A DNA stretch of 6,856 nt from Elusimicrobiota bacterium (lineage in GTDB: Bacteria > CG03 > SLGR01 > PWQF01): assembly GCA_003556865.1 (NCBI GenBank), contig PWQF01000285.1, positions 1 to 6,856 on the forward strand, given 5' to 3'. The position numbers were made by a program, and so were the translations under genes. The first letter of the stretch is position 1; each line of letters opens with the position of its first letter. The notes beneath the pieces were generated by a model. It did not search any database. It had not been told where the DNA came from and worked only from the letters and a program-made list of their open reading frames with translations. Positions 5,786 to 6,856 of the stretch are shown in pieces.

Positions 5786-6176
5786 ATTTCTGCTCTTTTT
5801 CCTTTTTCTTTATATCTTTCCAGCTTTTTATTATATCCTCAACTGAATCTGCTTTTTTATCTCCGAAAACGTGGGGGTGGCGGCGTATGATTTTTCTGGT
5901 TATGCCTTTTATTACATCTTCTATTGCAAACTCATTTTTTTCAGCCGCGATCTGTGAGTGAAATATTATCTGGTAAAGCAGATCTCCCAGTTCCTCGCAG
6001 AGGTTTTCGCTGTCCTTATTCTCTATAGCCTCTATAACTTCCCCGCTCTCCTCTTTAAGGTAGGGTATAAGGGACCGGTGATCCTGCTGCCGGTCCCAAA
6101 GGCATCCCTCTTCCCCCCTAAGGCGGGCGCATATAGTGACAAGTTCCTGTAAAAGAGTGTTTAAATTTTTTTTCAT
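5784..6176 (-). CDS. mazG: Nucleoside triphosphate pyrophosphohydrolase, single-domain MazG
   Basis: A 130-residue alpha-helical NTP pyrophosphatase that hydrolyses (d)NTPs to NMP and pyrophosphate, a house-cleaning role. Motifs are LWDRQQDHRSLIPYLKEESGE (26-46), the metal-binding Glu42/Glu43/Glu46 (EExxE), EELGDLL (61-67) with Glu61/Glu62 and Asp65 (ExxD), and RRHPHVFGD (98-106). It is half the length of E. coli MazG, which has two such domains; short forms are common. Cys25 followed by Leu replaces the usual CPWD proline (CLWD). Start at 6176: GGGAGGG (complement of 6183-6189) is 6 nt upstream, and family similarity begins right after. A longer frame reaching 6215 adds 13 residues without SD or similarity. 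Convergent with hypA (5 bp apart) and not part of the hydrogenase operon. Confidence 0.93.
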   Translation of the reverse strand: MKKNLNTLLQELVTICARLRGEEGCLWDRQQDHRSLIPYLKEESGEVIEAIENKDSENLCEELGDLLYQIIFHSQIAAEKNEFAIEDVIKGITRKIIRRHPHVFGDKKADSVEDIIKSWKDIKKKEKEQK

Positions 6177-6193
6177 ACAATTCCCTCCCAGTC

Positions 6194-6222
6194 CGTATAA
6201 CATAAAATTTGACAAAGTTCAA
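6194..6222 (-). promoter_or_regulatory. mazG: Possible mazG promoter
   Basis: On the minus strand TTGAAC (complement of 6217-6222) and TATACG (complement of 6194-6199) are separated by 17 nt, 4/6 matches each to the sigma-70 consensus. The start point would fall near 6187, giving a very short leader that still keeps most of the SD. Modest support. Confidence 0.3.
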
Positions 6223-6235
6223 ATAATCTGATAAC
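6209..6235 (+). promoter_or_regulatory. Probable promoter of the tRNA-fMet gene
   Basis: A perfect -35 box TTGACA lies at 6209-6214. The best -10 candidate is GATAAC at 6230-6235 (4/6 matches, 15-nt spacer); TAACTA at 6232-6237 has the ideal 17-nt spacer but a poorer match. Transcription would start near 6242, a few bases before the tRNA 5' end at 6248. Confidence 0.5.
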
Positions 6236-6247
6236 TATTGTTTTAGA

Positions 6248-6324
<77 letters not shown>

Positions 6325-6337
6325 ATTTTTGCCGGTA

Positions 6338-6365
6338 TTAAGCTTCAGAGCATAAGGCGTATAAT
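6338..6365 (+). promoter_or_regulatory. Probable promoter upstream of the GspE/PilB-like gene
   Basis: A perfect -10 box TATAAT is at 6360-6365. The -35 is weak: TTAAGC at 6338-6343 with a 16-nt spacer (3/6). Transcription would start near 6372, giving a leader of about 68 nt to the ATG at 6440 that contains the hairpins at 6381-6394 and 6401-6431. Confidence 0.45.
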
Positions 6366-6380
6366 TAAAATATTGTGATT

Positions 6381-6394
6381 GCCCTTTTTCGGGC
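6381..6394 (+). other. Small hairpin in the leader of the GspE/PilB-like gene
   Basis: GCCC (6381-6384) can pair with GGGC (6391-6394) around a TTTTTC loop. It is not followed by a T tract, so it is not a terminator by itself. It sits between the presumed start point and the larger hairpin and may be part of a structured leader. Confidence 0.3.
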
Positions 6395-6400
6395 TTAACT

Positions 6401-6433
6401 AAACGGTATCAGCAGAAATGCGGTACCGTTTTT
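6401..6433 (+). terminator. Intrinsic terminator-like hairpin directly before the GspE/PilB-like start codon
   Basis: AAACGGTATC (6401-6410) pairs with GGTACCGTTT (6422-6431) over 10 bp with one T-G wobble. The loop itself closes with GCA/TGC around a GAAA tetraloop (one bulged A at 6411). Five Ts (6429-6433) follow the G-C part of the stem, so it looks like a good intrinsic terminator. It may end tRNA transcription, or act as an attenuator, since its T tract stops just 6 nt before ATG 6440. Confidence 0.65.
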
Positions 6434-6439
6434 ATAAAT

Positions 6440-6856
6440 ATGAGCAGGGAATCCAGAAAAATTCTTAAGAAAAAAAGACTGGGAGAAATCCTTAAATCCC
6501 TTGATTTTATAGATGACCGGGAGCTGGAAGAGGTACTGGCAAAATATAAAAACTCAAACCTGAGGATGGGGGAGATCCTCTCTTCCCTTGGATATGTGGA
6601 TAAAGAAGTTATTCTTTCAATAGTCGGCAAGCAGCTGGGGGTCTCATACATAAAACTTTCCGAATTCGGCTCCATAGAGAGCCAGGTACTGGAATATATT
6701 CCCAGGAACGTTGCCCAGAAACATATGCTTATACCCTTTGAAAAGAAGGCCAATATTCTTAAGGTGGCAATGGCCGAGCCGCAGGAAGAGGAGATAAGAA
6801 ACTCCATTTCAGTACTTACCGATATGGAAGTGGAGGCCTATATAAGTTCCGAAAAA
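6440..6856 (+). CDS. GspE/PilB-family secretion or pilus ATPase, N-terminal MshEN-type region (3'-truncated)
   Basis: The frame is open from ATG 6440 to the window end (139 residues), so only the N-terminal regulatory region is seen; the Walker A/B ATPase core would follow. Two consecutive 24-residue units match the MshEN layout RLGxxLxxxGxIxxxxLxxxLxxQ with a 5-residue linker: unit 1 is residues 13-36 (RLGEIL...), unit 2 is 42-65 (RMGEILSSLGYV...Q65). In unit 1 the Gly is Asp22 and the Gln is Tyr36. Then comes the typical T2SSE_N part: LGVSYIKL (66-73), VLEYIPRNVAQKHMLIPFEKK (83-103), LKVAMAEP (107-114). This family powers type IV pilus or type II secretion assembly. No SD precedes the ATG, but no other usable start lies in frame without losing unit 1; an in-frame stop at 6362 bounds the frame upstream. 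Confidence 0.85.
   Translation, partial: MSRESRKILKKKRLGEILKSLDFIDDRELEEVLAKYKNSNLRMGEILSSLGYVDKEVILSIVGKQLGVSYIKLSEFGSIESQVLEYIPRNVAQKHMLIPFEKKANILKVAMAEPQEEEIRNSISVLTDMEVEAYISSEK

Noticed and set aside
5958..6152. Plus-strand frame opposite mazG
   Set aside because: Mirror frame of a convincing MazG protein; no SD or motif.
6177..6215. Longer mazG start at 6215
   Set aside because: The 13 extra residues have no SD and no MazG similarity and would read through the candidate promoter; 6176 has a strong SD.
6381..6394. GCCC/GGGC hairpin as terminator of the tRNA transcript
   Set aside because: Only 4 bp and followed by TTAACT rather than a T tract; the hairpin at 6401-6433 is far better.
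6325..6439. c-di-GMP (GEMM) riboswitch before the GspE/PilB-like gene
   Set aside because: Suggested by the gene downstream, but the conserved GEMM core segments and the two-stem layout are not present.
6409..6807. Minus-strand frame of 132 codons
   Set aside because: Antisense to the GspE/PilB-like gene, which has a full MshEN/T2SSE_N match; the minus product is serine-rich with no recognisable domain.

Overview
The window is a dense stretch of bacterial chromosome, most likely from an anaerobe. The bacterial assignment rests on a typical initiator tRNA (three G-C pairs in the anticodon stem, A11:U24, unpaired 1:72), Shine-Dalgarno (SD) sites before most genes, MazG, and a GspE/PilB ATPase. 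The genes point to hydrogen and ferredoxin metabolism. Similar Mrp-hydrogenase operons occur in uncultured anaerobic phyla such as Omnitrophota and in Thermotogae, but I cannot assign a phylum from sequence alone.

Positions 1-5778 (+ strand) are the downstream part of one large operon of 11 genes with no intergenic space. In order: the C-terminal end of a NuoL/HyfB-type ion-translocating subunit (cut by the window edge); a free-standing MbhD-MbhE fusion equal to the C-terminal part of MrpA; MrpB, MrpC, MrpD, MrpE, MrpF and MrpG; a 2x[4Fe-4S] NuoI/HycF/MbhN-like subunit; a HycI-type hydrogenase maturation endopeptidase; and the nickel chaperone HypA. This looks like the membrane (Mrp) arm, the electron-entry subunit and two maturation factors of a group 4 energy-converting [NiFe] hydrogenase of Mbh type. 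Such a complex couples ferredoxin oxidation and H2 evolution to Na+ or H+ transport. The catalytic, small and NuoH-like subunits are not in the window and are expected upstream. Most junctions are 4-bp stop/start overlaps (ATGA, GTGA). The hycI junction fits the same pattern only if hycI starts at CTG 5009, which has the best SD of the operon. A weak intrinsic terminator may overlap the end of hypA.

Positions 5784-6176 (- strand) hold a single-domain MazG nucleotide pyrophosphohydrolase, convergent with hypA with only 5 bp between the stop codons. Positions 6177-6247 are a short divergent promoter region between mazG and the tRNA gene.

Positions 6248-6324 encode tRNA-fMet(CAT) with an encoded CCA end. 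The stretch 6325-6439 contains no gene, but has a perfect TATAAT box and a strong terminator-like hairpin with a GAAA tetraloop that ends only 6 nt before the next start codon. That next gene (6440 to the window end) is the N-terminal part of a GspE/PilB-type ATPase with a recognisable MshEN-type tandem motif, a possible cyclic-di-GMP binding module.
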